Source of the DNA: CAVQJU01 sp963755195
Lineage (GTDB): Bacteria > Acidobacteriota > Vicinamibacteria > Vicinamibacterales > CAVVIG01
Assembly (NCBI GenBank): GCA_963755195.1
Contig: CAVWIZ010000002.1
Coordinates: 558,001 to 622,000 of the forward strand
Reading direction: 5' to 3'
Length of the DNA stretch: 64,000 bases
The translations under genes were made by a program, and so were the position numbers. The notes under the pieces were generated by a model. That model made no database searches. It worked only from the letters and a program-made list of their open reading frames with translations, and was not told where the DNA came from. Shown in pieces: positions 26,054-35,792 of the stretch (positions are counted from its first letter, which is position 1; the number at the start of each line of letters is the position of its first letter).

Positions 26054-26715
26054 CAACACCACGAGGGATATCAAACGCGAACTCTTTATCGGCCAATCCG
26101 ACATTTTCCTGCAGATGTGTGAAGGAGAACGCCGATTGTCCGCCCTGGGCGTCCATCGTGACCAGACCCACGATCGCGAGCGACTTCGGGTCGAGTGCGA
26201 GCACCAGCCAGTCATAGTCGGGCTGGGGTGACTTGGGCACGAGCTTGAGCGCGCGGCCTCCCGGGGAGCCCGCCGGGACGCTGGCCAAAGACGCCGTGAA
26301 ATCCCGTGTGAGGTTGCCCTTGCCGGCCAGAAAAAGCGCCGGCGCCGTGGCCTGTTCGTCGCGCGGCACGGCGCTGACCATGACCTGTTTGTCCGCGGGA
26401 AGGTACGAGAAGATCCTGACGCCGTCGGAGACGAACAGCTTCTTCTCCGGCGCCGTGTACTCCCAACGCATCTTTCCGGGCTTCTTGATCAGCACGCGGC
26501 CGCGTTCGGACACGGCCTTACGAAGCACGCCGCCCTGATAGGTGTGCACGAAGTCGGCGGAGAAATCCTTGATGGAGTCGTACCGGCGCTGCAGCGCGAG
26601 CGCCAGTTCGTCGGCGGTCGGTCTCGCCCGCGGCCGGTCGCGACGCCCCGGCCGCGATGATAGTCGCGACGGCGATAGCGGACATCAACCAGCGCCATGG
26701 TCGCGAGATGGTCAC
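26028..26715 (-). CDS. lolA: LolA-like outer-membrane lipoprotein carrier, frameshifted
   Basis: Periplasmic carrier that would take lipoproteins from the inner to the outer membrane. GTG 26715 overlaps the preceding gene's stop (GTGA); signal peptide RPWRWLMSAIAVATIIAAGA. The mature start ELALALQRRYDSIKDFSADF is separated from the signal peptide by one extra base near 26618. Then HTYQGGVLRKAVSERGRVLI, KPGKMRWEYTAPEKKLFVSDG, FSFTHLQENVGLADKEFAF are LolA-like. Its end overlaps the secretin start by 26 bp, so the two are coupled. Confidence 0.78.
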
Positions 26716-28629
26716 GGAGCAACCATACCACGCCCGATCTTGATGAGGTAACGCGGCTGCGGCGCGAAGAGACTGCCGCTTGTACCCGAGCGCACGGGCA
26801 GACCCGCGGCGTCGAACGCGACAAAGCTCACCCCGCGCTCGACGATGAGGGTGTGCTGGCGGGCGGCGAGGACGTGGCCGAAGCCCATACGGCGGATCGT
26901 GTCGGCCGACAGCCACGACTCCATGCGAATCCTGACCGGCACGCCGTCAAGACTGACCGCGCGGCTGTAGGGCACGTCCGATCCGGCCAGGAGCGCCGGC
27001 GGCTGGCCCGTGCGGCCCACAACGACTGCGTAGTCGCCGGCCGGCATGGAGACCGCGGACCCGGCCGTCAGGATCCCGAGCGCTACCCGCGAGTTCAGCG
27101 CCGTCGATGGTGAACTCGCGCGTGGGTTTCAACACGCACAGCGCGTAGCGCGTGCCCGGCGCCAATCCGTCAACCAGATCGCGAAGCGCGCCCGCGGACA
27201 CCCGCGCGTCGCGCTCGACTGGCAGAAGCGGCCCATAGGCGGACACCACGTGCCGCTGCGCGCGTTCGGTGGCGACGACTTCGCGATCGATCGCCAGATT
27301 GTCGCGCACCAGCACCGGGGCGTAGAGCAGCACGTCCGGCATGCGCGCGTACGCCAGGGCAGGACGAATTTCCTTTCCGAAATACGACAGTCCATTCTGG
27401 ACTTGCCAGTTCAGATCCGTCAGGAGGATCGCCCGCCGATCGTCGAGCCCGGCCGTCAGGGCCTCGATCGTGGCCGACGGCCCGGCGATCGTCGCTCCGA
27501 TCGAGCGCGGGGTAGTCCGCGTAGATTCGCGCGCGAGCCGTAGAGCGTGGCCGCGGCGGCGATCGCAGCGGTCAGATGTGCCCGGACCGCGGGCCGGCGC
27601 CGTGGCGCCAAGTGCGACGAGCCCGGGCGCGACGAGCAGCGCGACCATGAGATGCGACGGCAGATAGAACACGTGCGTGTCGCCGACGTTGTAGCTGAAC
27701 GCGAACAGCGCGTTGACTCCGTACACGAGCAGCAGGAGAGACGCCGCGGCGCCAGTCGCTGCGGACGATCCAGAACAGTCCGGCCACGGCCACGAGCGGA
27801 ACGCATCGGACCGAACTGCTGGCCGAGATCGAACCAGTACATCCGCGCGTGGTCGGCGAGCATCGATCGTCGGCACGTGCAGCACCATCGTGTCGCGCCA
27901 GTCGGACTTCGTGACGTCGAACCAGAACCGCGCGAGCGCGTCGCCGAGACCATGGGCGGGGTGTGGGCCGAGCCAGAGCGCGTGCAGATTCCAGACGTAC
28001 TGCGCCGCCCCAAGGCGCGCGACGAGCGCCGCCGAGGCCGACGACGCGTGGCGCGAACATCGAGCGCCAGCCTCGCGGGGGCTGACGCCAGCAGAAAGAC
28101 GGTGTACCCGGGGGCAAGCAGGATCATCGACAGGTGATTGCCGAAGCCGAGCGCGTAGACGGCGAGGAACGCAGCCAGGCGACGCTGTTGACGGCCGGCG
28201 CTGCCCACCGCAGCAGCAGGAGCAGCGTCAGCGGCCACGAACAGCGATGTGCAGCGCGTACACCTCGGCGATGACGGCCTGGCTCCAGAAGGTGTACGAG
28301 CCGGCGAACAGGAGCGCCGCCGCGATCGCCGCGGCAAGCGACCCCGACAGCTCGTGCGGCGACCAGCACGATCAGCGCCGCAGGCGATCGCGCCTTCGAC
28401 CGCCGAGGCGAGGTTGAGCGCGTGCGCCGGCTCGGCGCCGCGTCAGCCACAGAACGACCTGGCCGATCGCGAAGTAGAGCGGGTAGCCGTCGCGCGGCGT
28501 GATGGTCGGCGATCCGACGATCGTCTGAAAGGATCCCGTGTCGCCGAAGTCGAAGCCCGGAAGGAGCGTCGCGTGATACAGCGCAAACGCGGCCGCCGCC
28601 ACGATCGCCGCGGCGACCGTCCGCCGCAT
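26712..28629 (-). pseudogene. DUF2723 membrane protein (protein O-mannosyltransferase-like), broken by many frameshifts
   Basis: ATG 28629. About 640 codons read across at least six frame changes. The first segment is intact (LPGFDFGDTGSFQTIVGSP, DGYPLYFAIGQVVLWLT) and is the hallmark of DUF2723; further on are AAFLAVYALGFGNHLSMILL, YGVNALFAFSYNVGDTHVF and YLPSHLMVALLVAPG. The C-terminal part is soluble (RAILLTDLNWQVQNGLSYF; TIRRMGFGHVLAARQ). Polytopic inner-membrane protein of the GT-C type, substrate unknown. I cannot tell true decay from poor sequence; segment identity is high, which favours sequence error. Confidence 0.65.
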
Positions 28630-28632
28630 TGG

Positions 28633-30365
28633 CTAGCCGCGCGGCGCTTTCGCGCGATGAACGCGCGGAGCTCGGCGAGCGGCCGCGTGTTGAGCACGTG
28701 CCGCGGTTCGACCCAGCCGCGCCGTGCGGTCGTGACGCCGAGCTCCATCTGCCGGTCGAGCATCTCGGCGCGGTGGCTGTCGCTGTCGATGGTCACCGTC
28801 GCGCCGGCGCCGATCGCCTGGCGCGCGAGCGCGCCGTCCAGATCCAGGTGCGACGGCGCGCCGTCGATTTCGACAACGGTGCCGGTTTCGACCGCCGCTG
28901 GCGAACAGCCGATCGTAGTCGAGGTCGTAGCCGCGCCGGTGCGGCACCAGGCGGTTGGTCGGGTGCGTGATCAGCGTCACGAGCGGATGCCGCATGGCCG
29001 CGACGTATCGCCGCTCGAGCAGCTGGTCTGGCGCCTGTCCCGCTCGTCGTGCAGCGACGCCAGCACGATGTCGAAGCGCTCGAGGACGCGATCGCGCGAA
29101 ATCGAGGCGGCCGTCGGGCAGGATGTCGACCTCGCAGCCGTGCAGGATGGTGATGTCGGGATATCGCTCGCGCAAGGCCCGCGATTTCCTCCGCCTGCCG
29201 CTTGACGCCGTCGATCGTCAGATTGCGCGACGCCGCCGAATGCGGCGAGTGGTCGGTGATGGCGATGTACTCGTAGCCGAGCGCGCGGCACGCCGTCGAC
29301 CATCGCTTCGATCGAGTCGCGGCCGTCGCTCCACGTCGAGTGCATGTGGAGATCGCCGCGGATGTCGGCGCGCGACGACGAGCGTCGGCAGCGTCCCCTC
29401 GCGCGCCGCCCGATTTCGTCGTCGCCGTTTCGAATCTCCGGCGGAATGAACGGCAGCCCGAGCGCGGTCGTAGATCTCTTCTTCGGTCGCGGCGCGGCAG
29501 CGCCCGTCAGCGTCGACCCTCCGGCGTTCGCGCGCGAGGTGCTCCGCAGCGCGTTGACGTGCTGCGACCGATCCGGTGAGGTGCAGCAGCGCGGCCCCGG
29601 CGCTCGCCGGCTGCGGAAACCGAACGCCGACCTGCACGCGGTCGAGCAGCAGGTACAGCCGGCGCTCGCTCCGATGAAGCACGCGCGCGACGTCTGGCAG
29701 CTGCGTCAATGTCGTCGATGACGCCTGGCGGATCGTCCGCGGCGGCCACGATTTCGATGTCGCCGACCGTGTCCTGCCCCCGCCGCAGCGATCCGACCGG
29801 CAACGCCCAGTCGATGCCCGGCGACGCCCGCAGCCGCGCGAGCACCGGTTCGACGATGGCGATCGCACGGCCGAGCGGGATGCGGGGGATGGCCGCGCGC
29901 AAGCGTGGGCAGCGCCGCGGCGATCGGCGGCTTCGACGCTGTCGTCGAGCCCGGCGATCGACCGAATAGCCGCGCGCTCGACAGCGGCGCCGCAGATCGG
30001 CGGCCGTGGTGGCGCCCAGCGCCCGGTGGATCGCGGCCAGCTGCTGGATCGTGACGGCCCCCGACTCGAACAGCCACCGCAGATCGGCCGGCAGATCGGC
30101 AATCGCCGATTCCAGGAGCACCCAGGCGCCGGCGTCGTACATGTGCTGGAAGCGCGTGAGCAGCTGCGGGTCGCCTCGGAAACGGCACCGACGGGTCGAT
30201 GAGCGGACCGAGATCGACGTCGGACTCGATGCCTGTCGCGCGGACGAGCGCCGCTCCCTGCGTCGAGCATCGCCGCCTCGCGGCGTCGCCGCGCATCGTC
30301 GCGAGCAGCGCCAGCTCGTCGAGCGTCTGATAGCAGGGGAACGCCGTGAATCGACAGGAATCGGC
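28633..30365 (-). pseudogene. polX: DNA polymerase X with PHP domain (PolX), broken by many frameshifts
   Basis: Repair polymerase with a 3'-5' exonuclease of the PHP type. In order: a helical N-terminal region (LPADLRWLFESGAVTIQQLA; IHRALGATTAADL), the Pol X palm GSLRRGQDTVGDIEIVAA with catalytic Asp/Glu, a thumb-like region, then the PHP domain: HMHSTWSDGRDSIEAM, ITILHGCEVDILPDG, ITHPTNRLVPHRRGYDLDY, VTIDSDSHRAEMLDRQ, ending near TAG 28633. At least eight frame changes; several are one-base gains in G/C runs (near 29177, 29292). Start not resolved. Family assignment firm, integrity uncertain. Confidence 0.7.
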
Positions 30366-30368
30366 GGG

Positions 30369-30800
30369 CTAGCCTTTCAGCGCGCCGGGTTCAGGCGGCG
30401 CCTGCTTGCGGCGCCTCCTTGGTTTCGGTCGGCAGGTTGGCCGCGAGCCAGTCGACGATGCCGCCCTTGAGCGCCGACGGCGCGATAGCCCTGGCGGATC
30501 AGCTCGGCCGCCACGCGCGAGCTGGCCAGCTCGTTCGGATCGGAGTCGTACACCACGATCTCTCGATCGCGCGGCAGCGACGGTGGCGGGCCGCTGGTCG
30601 GATAACGAATCGCGCCGGGCAGCCTTGACGGTGCTGTGCTCGTACGGGTACTTCAGACGGGCGTCGACGAGCACCGGCGATGCGCCGCTGTCGAGCTGCT
30701 GTTTGAGATCTTCTTTGGTGATTCGCGGGACCGGCACGGTCAGGTATTGTCCCCGGCCCGAGCGCGCAGTGTCAACTTCGCGCCGCCAGCCGGGATGCAT
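30369..30800 (-). pseudogene. Rhodanese-domain protein, frameshifted
   Basis: Single rhodanese-like domain: VPRITKEDLKQQLDSGASP, VLVDARLKYPYEHSTVKA in one frame, then REIVVYDSDPNELASSRVA and AELIRQGYR in another, then back. The active-site Cys loop is not present; the place of CR... reads VVYDSDPNE, so it may be non-catalytic. At least two frame changes. ATG 30800 is a guess, immediately after a 7-bp hairpin (30801-30823). Upstream of polX on the same strand. Confidence 0.55.
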
Positions 30801-30890
30801 CGTGGGCCGAATGCCAGCCCACGTATTCGGGGGGGGCGAGAGGTTCGAGGGGTTCGCGTCGCGCGTGCACGGATGGCCCTGAGATGGGCT

Positions 30891-31136
30891 CTAACGCAGG
30901 GCGACTCGTTCGAACGGCATGCGCCGCGGCGTCGCTGCCGGTTGACTGACCGTCACGATAGGGCCGGCCGGCGGGGCGACTCCAACATGTGCGGCCGGCT
31001 TGTAGGTCTTGGTGTCGACGGCCCAACCCGGCGAACGTCGGCCGCAGTGGACGCAGCGCAGGAAGATTGTCCCCGGCGCACAGGACACCCCGTATTCGTG
31101 ACGGCCGGAGAGGTAGCAGTTAAGCCAGTTCCACAT
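30891..31136 (-). CDS. Small zinc-ribbon-like protein (81 aa)
   Basis: Unrecognised by name. ATG 31136 with GAGG about 9 bp upstream on the minus strand. N-terminus MWNWLNCYLSGRHEYGVSC, then IFLRCVHCGRRSPGWAVD: three or four cysteines including CVHC that could bind a metal. The C-terminal half is Pro/Ala-rich (VGVAPPAGPIVTVSQPAAT) and probably disordered. No frame change seen although it lies in the error-prone stretch. Confidence 0.6.
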   Translation of the reverse strand: MWNWLNCYLSGRHEYGVSCAPGTIFLRCVHCGRRSPGWAVDTKTYKPAAHVGVAPPAGPIVTVSQPAATPRRMPFERVALR

Positions 31137-31186
31137 ACAGCTAACCTCGTTTTCGCGAGTGCTCGGTTGCCTGCCCTAGAGCAAGG

Positions 31187-31212
31187 GAGGTGCCGTTCGG
31201 GGCGCGCACCTC
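31187..31212. other. Inverted repeat GAGGTGC...GCACCTC
   Basis: Perfect 7-bp arms with a 12-base loop, in the 231-bp gap between the zinc-ribbon gene (minus) and the 68-aa gene (plus), so upstream of both. A further palindrome GTTCC-GTTCT-GGAAC lies near 31300. Possible operator sites; no stronger evidence. Otherwise I see nothing in this gap. Confidence 0.35.
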
Positions 31213-31367
31213 AGCATTATCGGAAGGAGGCCGTATTACTCATCGATTCCGCAAAATTTTCAGTGAAAGCGCTGGAGAAGGCGTGCAACCGGCTGTTCCG
31301 TTCTGGAACATTGCGGCTGGTGTGGCGCACATATCTGTAACAACATGTGCTCAGCTAGCGGGGGGTC

Positions 31368-31574
31368 ATGGCGAGAGAACTCGATTTGAACGGCCGACTC
31401 TATCGCATTCTGTCCGACCCGCACGGCGAGCGTTGGAAGGCGAAGGTGGTAGAGGTTCTCGAGGGCGGGAAGTTGGACGAAATCGGCATCGAGGCGACCG
31501 GTGAGACGCGCACGGCAGCGGATGCCTCAGCCGAGCGCAAACTGCGCCGGTTGCTGGGCCTGCCAGGCGCGTGA
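31368..31574 (+). CDS. Hypothetical small protein (68 aa)
   Basis: Unrecognised. ATG 31368 preceded by GGGGGG 3-8 bp upstream. Sequence is mixed and charged (ELDLNGRLYRILSDPHGERW; KVVEVLEGGKLDEIGIEATG; ASAERKLRRLLGLPG), looks like a small beta-rich domain followed by a helix. Convergent with the DUF4159 gene across a repeat island. Confidence 0.55.
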   Translation: MARELDLNGRLYRILSDPHGERWKAKVVEVLEGGKLDEIGIEATGETRTAADASAERKLRRLLGLPGA

Positions 31575-31579
31575 GTCTG

Positions 31580-31640
31580 GCTCGGTGGTTGGAGGTCGGA
31601 GGTCCAGCCACGAGTCACGAGCGACGGCCACCAGTCACGA
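31580..31640. repeat. GGAGGTC / CACGAGT word island in a convergent gap
   Basis: Degenerate repeats GGTTGGAGGTCGGAGGTCC followed by CCACGAGTCACGAG and CCACCAGTCACGAG. It fills the gap between the 68-aa plus-strand gene and the end of the minus-strand DUF4159 gene. Confidence 0.6.
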
Positions 31641-31642
31641 GC

Positions 31643-32492
31643 TCAGTGCGTCATCGAATAGATGATCGTGTTGACGCCAAACGCGTAGCCTTCAGGGGCA
31701 AACTGCAGGAAGTACTGGTGGTTGTCGCCTTCTCGCTCGAAGGCGTCGCCGAAGTCGGTGTTGTGGGTCATCAGCACCATGATGCGGTCGTCCTCGTCCA
31801 GGATCGCGCGCACGTGCGGCACGGCGCTGTCGCGTCCCCGCTCTGACGTCGACGCGCCCGGCCCGCCCCAGGCATTGATCGACGGAATCTGCGGGATGCG
31901 CCGGATGTCGTAGAGCGTGTGAAAGAGAGCATGCTCCAGGGGGACGTCGACAATCGGATATCGCTCGGGCGGTAGCGCCTTGGCGATTTCTTCCGCCCAG
32001 ACGCCGAACGCGTACTCGCCCCAAAAGTCGTCCGCCCAGAGAAAGCCGCCCTTGAGCAGATAGTCGCGCAGCTGCGCGGCTTCCGCCTCGTCGAAGTAGG
32101 CGCCGCCGACTTCTGTCATCATCACGAACGGACAGTGATAGAGCAGTCGGATCGGTCAACTGCACGACGACATGGTTGTAGCCGTCCTCTGGATGCCGAG
32201 TGACGGTTGTCGTTGTCAGTTCGGAGAGCCGGAACGTCAAGTTGATGTCGGCGCGAGGGTAGTCAACGGCCCAGCCGCCGCCATCGCCGTAAGGCGCGTT
32301 GCGAAAGACGATGCGGCAGAAGAGGAAGTTGCCGTCAAAGTCCTGCGGCGTGACCATCTTCGGCGCCACACCGCGGAAGCCGAAGCCCCGGCGTCGGCCC
32401 TGCGCGCTGGCGACGGTCGCCAGCAGCGCGGCGACGAGGAAACCGGTCAGCAGTTTCCGGTGGCGCCGGAAGTTCACGCGCCTAGTGTACAT
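31643..32492 (-). CDS. Secreted DUF4159 protein, one frameshift
   Basis: ATG 32492, signal peptide KLLTGFLVAALLATVASAQG. Then MVTPQDFDGNFLFCRIVFRN, GGGWAVDYPRADINLTFRLS and, in the next frame, LLYHCPFVMMTEVGGAYFD, GGFLWADDFWGEYAFGVWA, YDIRRIPQIPSINAWGG, ending DFGDAFEREGDNHQYFLQ. DUF4159 proteins are common exported proteins of unknown role in Acidobacteriota and Planctomycetota. One extra base near 32148 (between DPTA and LLYHCP) breaks the frame; total length is 3n+1, consistent with a single insertion. Confidence 0.75.
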
Positions 32493-32618
32493 CCCGGGCC
32501 GCTTCCCCGGACTCGAACTCCCTGCCTGCGCACGTAAGCCGCACGAACATTGATAGTTCTGTATAGTGCCTGTACCACTGATGAGCAGAAAAGCGGGCAG
32601 AACGAACAGGAGTTGGAA

Positions 32619-33168
32619 ATGCGGAGTGAACCGTCTGGCGGCGTCCGTCCTTGTCGTCGTAGCCGCACGCTGAGTCCGTCGTTGCTGGCGACTCGATTCG
32701 AAGGGCGCTCGTACTGCGGGGGCACGGCCGGGTTCAAGGACGCGACGGATCCCGTCGAGGGCACGCTCGACACTCAGACGACACCGCGCTGATCTTCAAG
32801 GCGTCCGACAAGAAGTTCGGCGGCCAGACGCTGTCGATCCCCTACGCCAGCGTGATCGATTGGAATACGGCCAGAAGGCCGGCGCCGCGTGGGAGCGGCC
32901 GCAGGCGACCACGATCCTGCTCGGCCCGATCGGCCTGCTCACCCTCTTCTCGAAGAAGCGGCGGCACTTCCTGACGGTGGGCTTCAAAGACGCGGACGGC
33001 AAAGACCGAGTCGCCGTCATCGAGCTCGGAAAGGACATCGTCCGCGTGACGCGGCCAATCGTGGAGACGCGATCGAGCACGAAGGTCGATGGACCAGGAC
33101 GACGAGGCGCCGGACCGACTGAGCGAGGCCCGCTTCGCCAAGGCTGCGGCGGGAAACCTTCGACGTGA
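32619..33168 (+). pseudogene. Hypothetical exported protein, frameshifted
   Basis: Unrecognised. A signal-like stretch (RLAASVLVVVAA) read from GTG 32626 breaks after about 15 codons; further pieces are TAGFKDATDPVEGTL, ALIFKASDKKFGGQTLSIPY and, after a lost G in the TGGGAA run at about 32860, YGQKAGAAWERPQATTILLG, LLTLFSKKRRHFLTVGFKD, VIELGKDIVRVTRPIVETRS. The later part resembles a PH-like or photosystem-repeat-type beta domain, but that is only a visual impression. At least three frame changes. Confidence 0.45.
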
Positions 33169-33184
33169 CAGATTGCGCGAAGGT

Positions 33185-33260
<76 letters not shown>

Positions 33261-33395
33261 ACTCGGTCATTCGTCGCAGGCGTTGGTCAACGCGAAACCT
33301 GCAGACGCATCCCGTGCGGGTCTCGCGACCCGCACACGAACGTCCAGTCTAGCACGCCGAATTTGACGCAGGCAACGCGAGGGCGCGGTTCTCTT

Positions 33396-33404
33396 TGCTA
33401 TAGT
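33396..33404 (+). promoter_or_regulatory. Extended -10 (TGCTATAGT) directly before pfkA
   Basis: TG at 33396-33397 plus TATAGT at 33399-33404, 7 bp before the GTG of pfkA. Transcription would begin at or next to the start codon, making a leaderless message. Confidence 0.5.
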
Positions 33405-33411
33405 CGGAGCC

Positions 33412-34494
33412 GTGCCTTCCATCACGCGCCTCGGCATTCTCACCGGGGGTGGCGACGCGCCCGGTTTGAACGCCGTCATCCGTGCGGTGGTCAAATCTGC
33501 GGCGAACAACGGCATGGAGTGCGTCGGTCTCGAGGATAGCTTCGACGGCCTGCTCGAATTCGACCGATCGCGTGTGCTGACGCCGCGTCACGTGACCGGC
33601 ATTTTGCGCCTGGGCGGCACCATCCTGGGCACCGTCAACACCGGCAACCCGCTCGACTTTCCGGTGATGACCTCCGACGGCCCGCGCGTGTACACGGAGC
33701 GCGTGGTTGAAATGTTCCGACGGATGGGGCTCGATGCGCTCGTCGTGATTGGCGGCGACGGGACGCTCGCCATCGCGCACCGGTTCTGCGAGCTCGGCAT
33801 TCCCATTGTCGGCGTGCCGAAGACGATCGACAACGACATCGTCGGCACGACCAACTGCTTCGGGTTCGACACGGCGGTGTCGTTCGCGACCGACGCCATC
33901 GATCGCCTGCACACGACGGCGGAAGCGCATCACCGCATCATGGTGGTGGAGGTCATGGGACGCTACGCGGGATGGATTGCGTTGTACGCCGGCGTCGCCG
34001 GCGGCGCGGATGCGATTCTGATTCCCGAAATTCCCTTTGACCTGCACGTGGTCGCGAACCGCCTGCGAGCCCGCGACGCGCTGGGCGCCAAGTTCAGCAT
34101 TGTCGTCATCGCGGAAGGCGCGTTTGCGAAGGGCGGCGAAGTCTCCCTCCGCGAAATGGCGACCGGCGCGCACGTCGAGCGGCTCGGCGGCGTCAGCGCG
34201 CGCGTGTCCGAGGCGCTCGGCGTGCTGACCGGCAAGGAAACGCGGTGGGTCGTGTTGGGGCACCTCCAGCGTGGAGGCGCGCCGACCAGCTTCGATCGGC
34301 TGCTTGCGACCCGCTTCGGCGCCAAGGCGGTCGAGCTCGCCAAGCAGGGCCAGTTCGACACGATGGTCGCCTCGGAGCCGCCGCACATTGTCGCGCGCCG
34401 GCTCGCGGACGTGGTGGGGAAGACCAAGACCGTGCCTCTCGATTTCGATCTGGTGCTGACGGCCAAATCGCTGGGCGTCACGTTTGGCGATTGA
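33412..34494 (+). CDS. pfkA: 6-phosphofructokinase
   Basis: Phosphorylates fructose 6-phosphate in glycolysis. 360 residues: TGGGDAPGLNAVIR (phosphate loop), VVIGGDGTLAIA (about 111-122), VPKTIDNDIVGT with the catalytic Asp, VEVMGRYAGWIA, LGHLQRGGAPTSFDR. Gly in GGDGT points to ATP use, while Lys in PKTIDND (Gly in classical ATP enzymes) is shared with PPi-dependent and group III enzymes; group III ATP-PFKs combine the two. GTG 33412 has no usable Shine-Dalgarno and a -10 box just upstream. mtnB follows after a short repeat. Confidence 0.93.
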   Translation: MPSITRLGILTGGGDAPGLNAVIRAVVKSAANNGMECVGLEDSFDGLLEFDRSRVLTPRHVTGILRLGGTILGTVNTGNPLDFPVMTSDGPRVYTERVVEMFRRMGLDALVVIGGDGTLAIAHRFCELGIPIVGVPKTIDNDIVGTTNCFGFDTAVSFATDAIDRLHTTAEAHHRIMVVEVMGRYAGWIALYAGVAGGADAILIPEIPFDLHVVANRLRARDALGAKFSIVVIAEGAFAKGGEVSLREMATGAHVERLGGVSARVSEALGVLTGKETRWVVLGHLQRGGAPTSFDRLLATRFGAKAVELAKQGQFDTMVASEPPHIVARRLADVVGKTKTVPLDFDLVLTAKSLGVTFGD

Positions 34495-34501
34495 GCGGAG
34501 G

Positions 34502-34532
34502 GGCTTGGGGGCTAGGGGCTCGGGACTAGGAA
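34502..34532 (+). repeat. GGGGCT(T/A)GGG word island between pfkA and mtnB
   Basis: Degenerate copies of GGGCTTGGGG / GGCTAGGGG / GGCTCGGGACTAGG. The last copy supplies the AGGA ribosome site of mtnB. Confidence 0.55.
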
Positions 34533-34535
34533 CCG

Positions 34536-35226
34536 ATGGGTGAAAGCACGTCGTTCAAACAGACCGCGTCGGCGCTTGCCGCCATCGGGCAACGGTTCTA
34601 CACGCGAGGATGGGCGCTCGGGACGAGCGGGAACTTCAGCGCCGTGTTGTCGCGCAAGCCGCTACGTCTGGCGATCACCGCCAGCTCGGTCGCCAAGGGC
34701 GCGCTACGCCCGGCCGACATCCTGCAGTGCGACGATCGTGGCCGCGTCGTGGGGCGTGCGCTCGGGAAAGCCTTCGGCCGAGACGCTCCTCCACATCGAG
34801 ATTGCCAGGCGGCGCCAGGCGCGCGCCGTCTTGCACACGCACTCGGTTTGGAGCACGATGCTTTCGGATGGATGGGATCGAGGAGGGCGGGAAAGGCAGG
34901 ACCGCTTCGGCGTGCCGGGACTAGTAATCGAAGGTTACGAGATGCTGAAGGGGCTTGCCGGCGTCGCGTCGCACGCGCACTCGGAGTTCGTTCCGATTCT
35001 CGACAACGATCAGGACATGCCACGGCTGGCCGGTCGTGTCGGCGAGACGCTTGCGCGGTTTCCCGACGCACACGCGTTACTGCTGCGGCGGCACGGCCTG
35101 TATACCTGGGGCGATTCGCTGGCCGACGCGGAACGCCACGTGGAGATCCTCGAGTTCCTGTTCGAGATAGTTGGACGCACGCAGGTCGCGGGTGGCACGA
35201 TCCGTCGCCGAGCAGGAGGTCCGTGA
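34536..35226 (+). CDS. mtnB: Methylthioribulose-1-phosphate dehydratase MtnB, one frameshift
   Basis: Zinc enzyme of the methionine salvage pathway, class II aldolase fold. ATG 34536. N-terminal YTRGWALGTSGNFSAVL and ITASSVAKGALRPADIL; one extra base near 34770 shifts the frame; then PSAETLLHIEIARRRQARAV, LHTHSVWSTMLSD (zinc His pair), GYEMLKGLAGVASHAHSE and LLRRHGLYTWGDSLADAERH (third His). Length 3n+1 fits a single inserted G in the run before CCTTCG. Starts the mtnB-mtnD-mtnC set; mtnA and mtnP are not in the window. Confidence 0.85.
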
Positions 35227-35792
35227 TGGCGATTCGTGAGGATTCCCGACGAGAACCGCACGATTCGCGACGATGCCGAGATCGCCGCTATCTGGCCGAC
35301 TGCGGGATCGAGTTCGAGAGCTGGAGTCCCGGCGTGGACGTCGGAAACGACGCCACCGCCGACCAGGTGCTCGCGGCGTACGCCGGCAAGATCGGCGAAC
35401 TCAAAGCCCGCGGCGGCTATGTCACCGCCGACGTCATCGACGTGAACGCCGAGACGCCGGGCCTCGACGCGATGCTCGCCAGATTCAATTCGGAGCACTG
35501 GCACGACGAGGACGAAGTCCGGCTCATCGTCGAAGGCCGCGGGCTGTTTCATATTCATCCGGCCGCGGGTCCGGTGTTCGCCATCGAGGTCGAGCCCGGC
35601 GACCTGATCCGCGTCCCTCGCGGCACGCACCACTGGTTCGACCTCTGCGGCGATCGCCGCATTCGCGCCATCCGGTTGTTCCAGGACCCGTCCGGCTGGA
35701 CGCCGCACTACACGCAAAGCGGAGTCGACCGCGGGTTTCAGCCCGTATGTTTCGGCCACGCGTACTTCCCGCCGACGCCCCAGGGCGCGTGA
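35226..35792 (+). CDS. mtnD: Acireductone dioxygenase MtnD, two compensating frameshifts near the start
   Basis: Fe2+-dependent cupin that oxidises the acireductone to the keto-acid precursor of methionine. ATG 35226 has AGGAGG 6 bp upstream. Residues expected after MAI (RIPDENRTIRDDAEIAA) are in the +1 frame between about 35239 and 35290, after which the frame returns: YLADCGIEFESW. Metal ligands: EHWHDEDEVR (His-x-His, Glu) and the later His in VPRGTHHWFD. Total length is a multiple of three, consistent with one gain and one loss. The stop overlaps the mtnC GTG. Confidence 0.85.
   Translation: MAIREDSRREPHDSRRCRDRRYLADCGIEFESWSPGVDVGNDATADQVLAAYAGKIGELKARGGYVTADVIDVNAETPGLDAMLARFNSEHWHDEDEVRLIVEGRGLFHIHPAAGPVFAIEVEPGDLIRVPRGTHHWFDLCGDRRIRAIRLFQDPSGWTPHYTQSGVDRGFQPVCFGHAYFPPTPQGA

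Noticed and set aside
26712..30365. Many separate small genes on the minus strand
   Set aside because: The pieces join in order into two known families (DUF2723 and PolX), so they are fragments of two frameshifted genes.
30636..31340. 234-codon plus-strand ORF
   Set aside because: Arg/Ala-rich shadow composition and antisense to the rhodanese and zinc-ribbon genes, which show conserved-looking residues.
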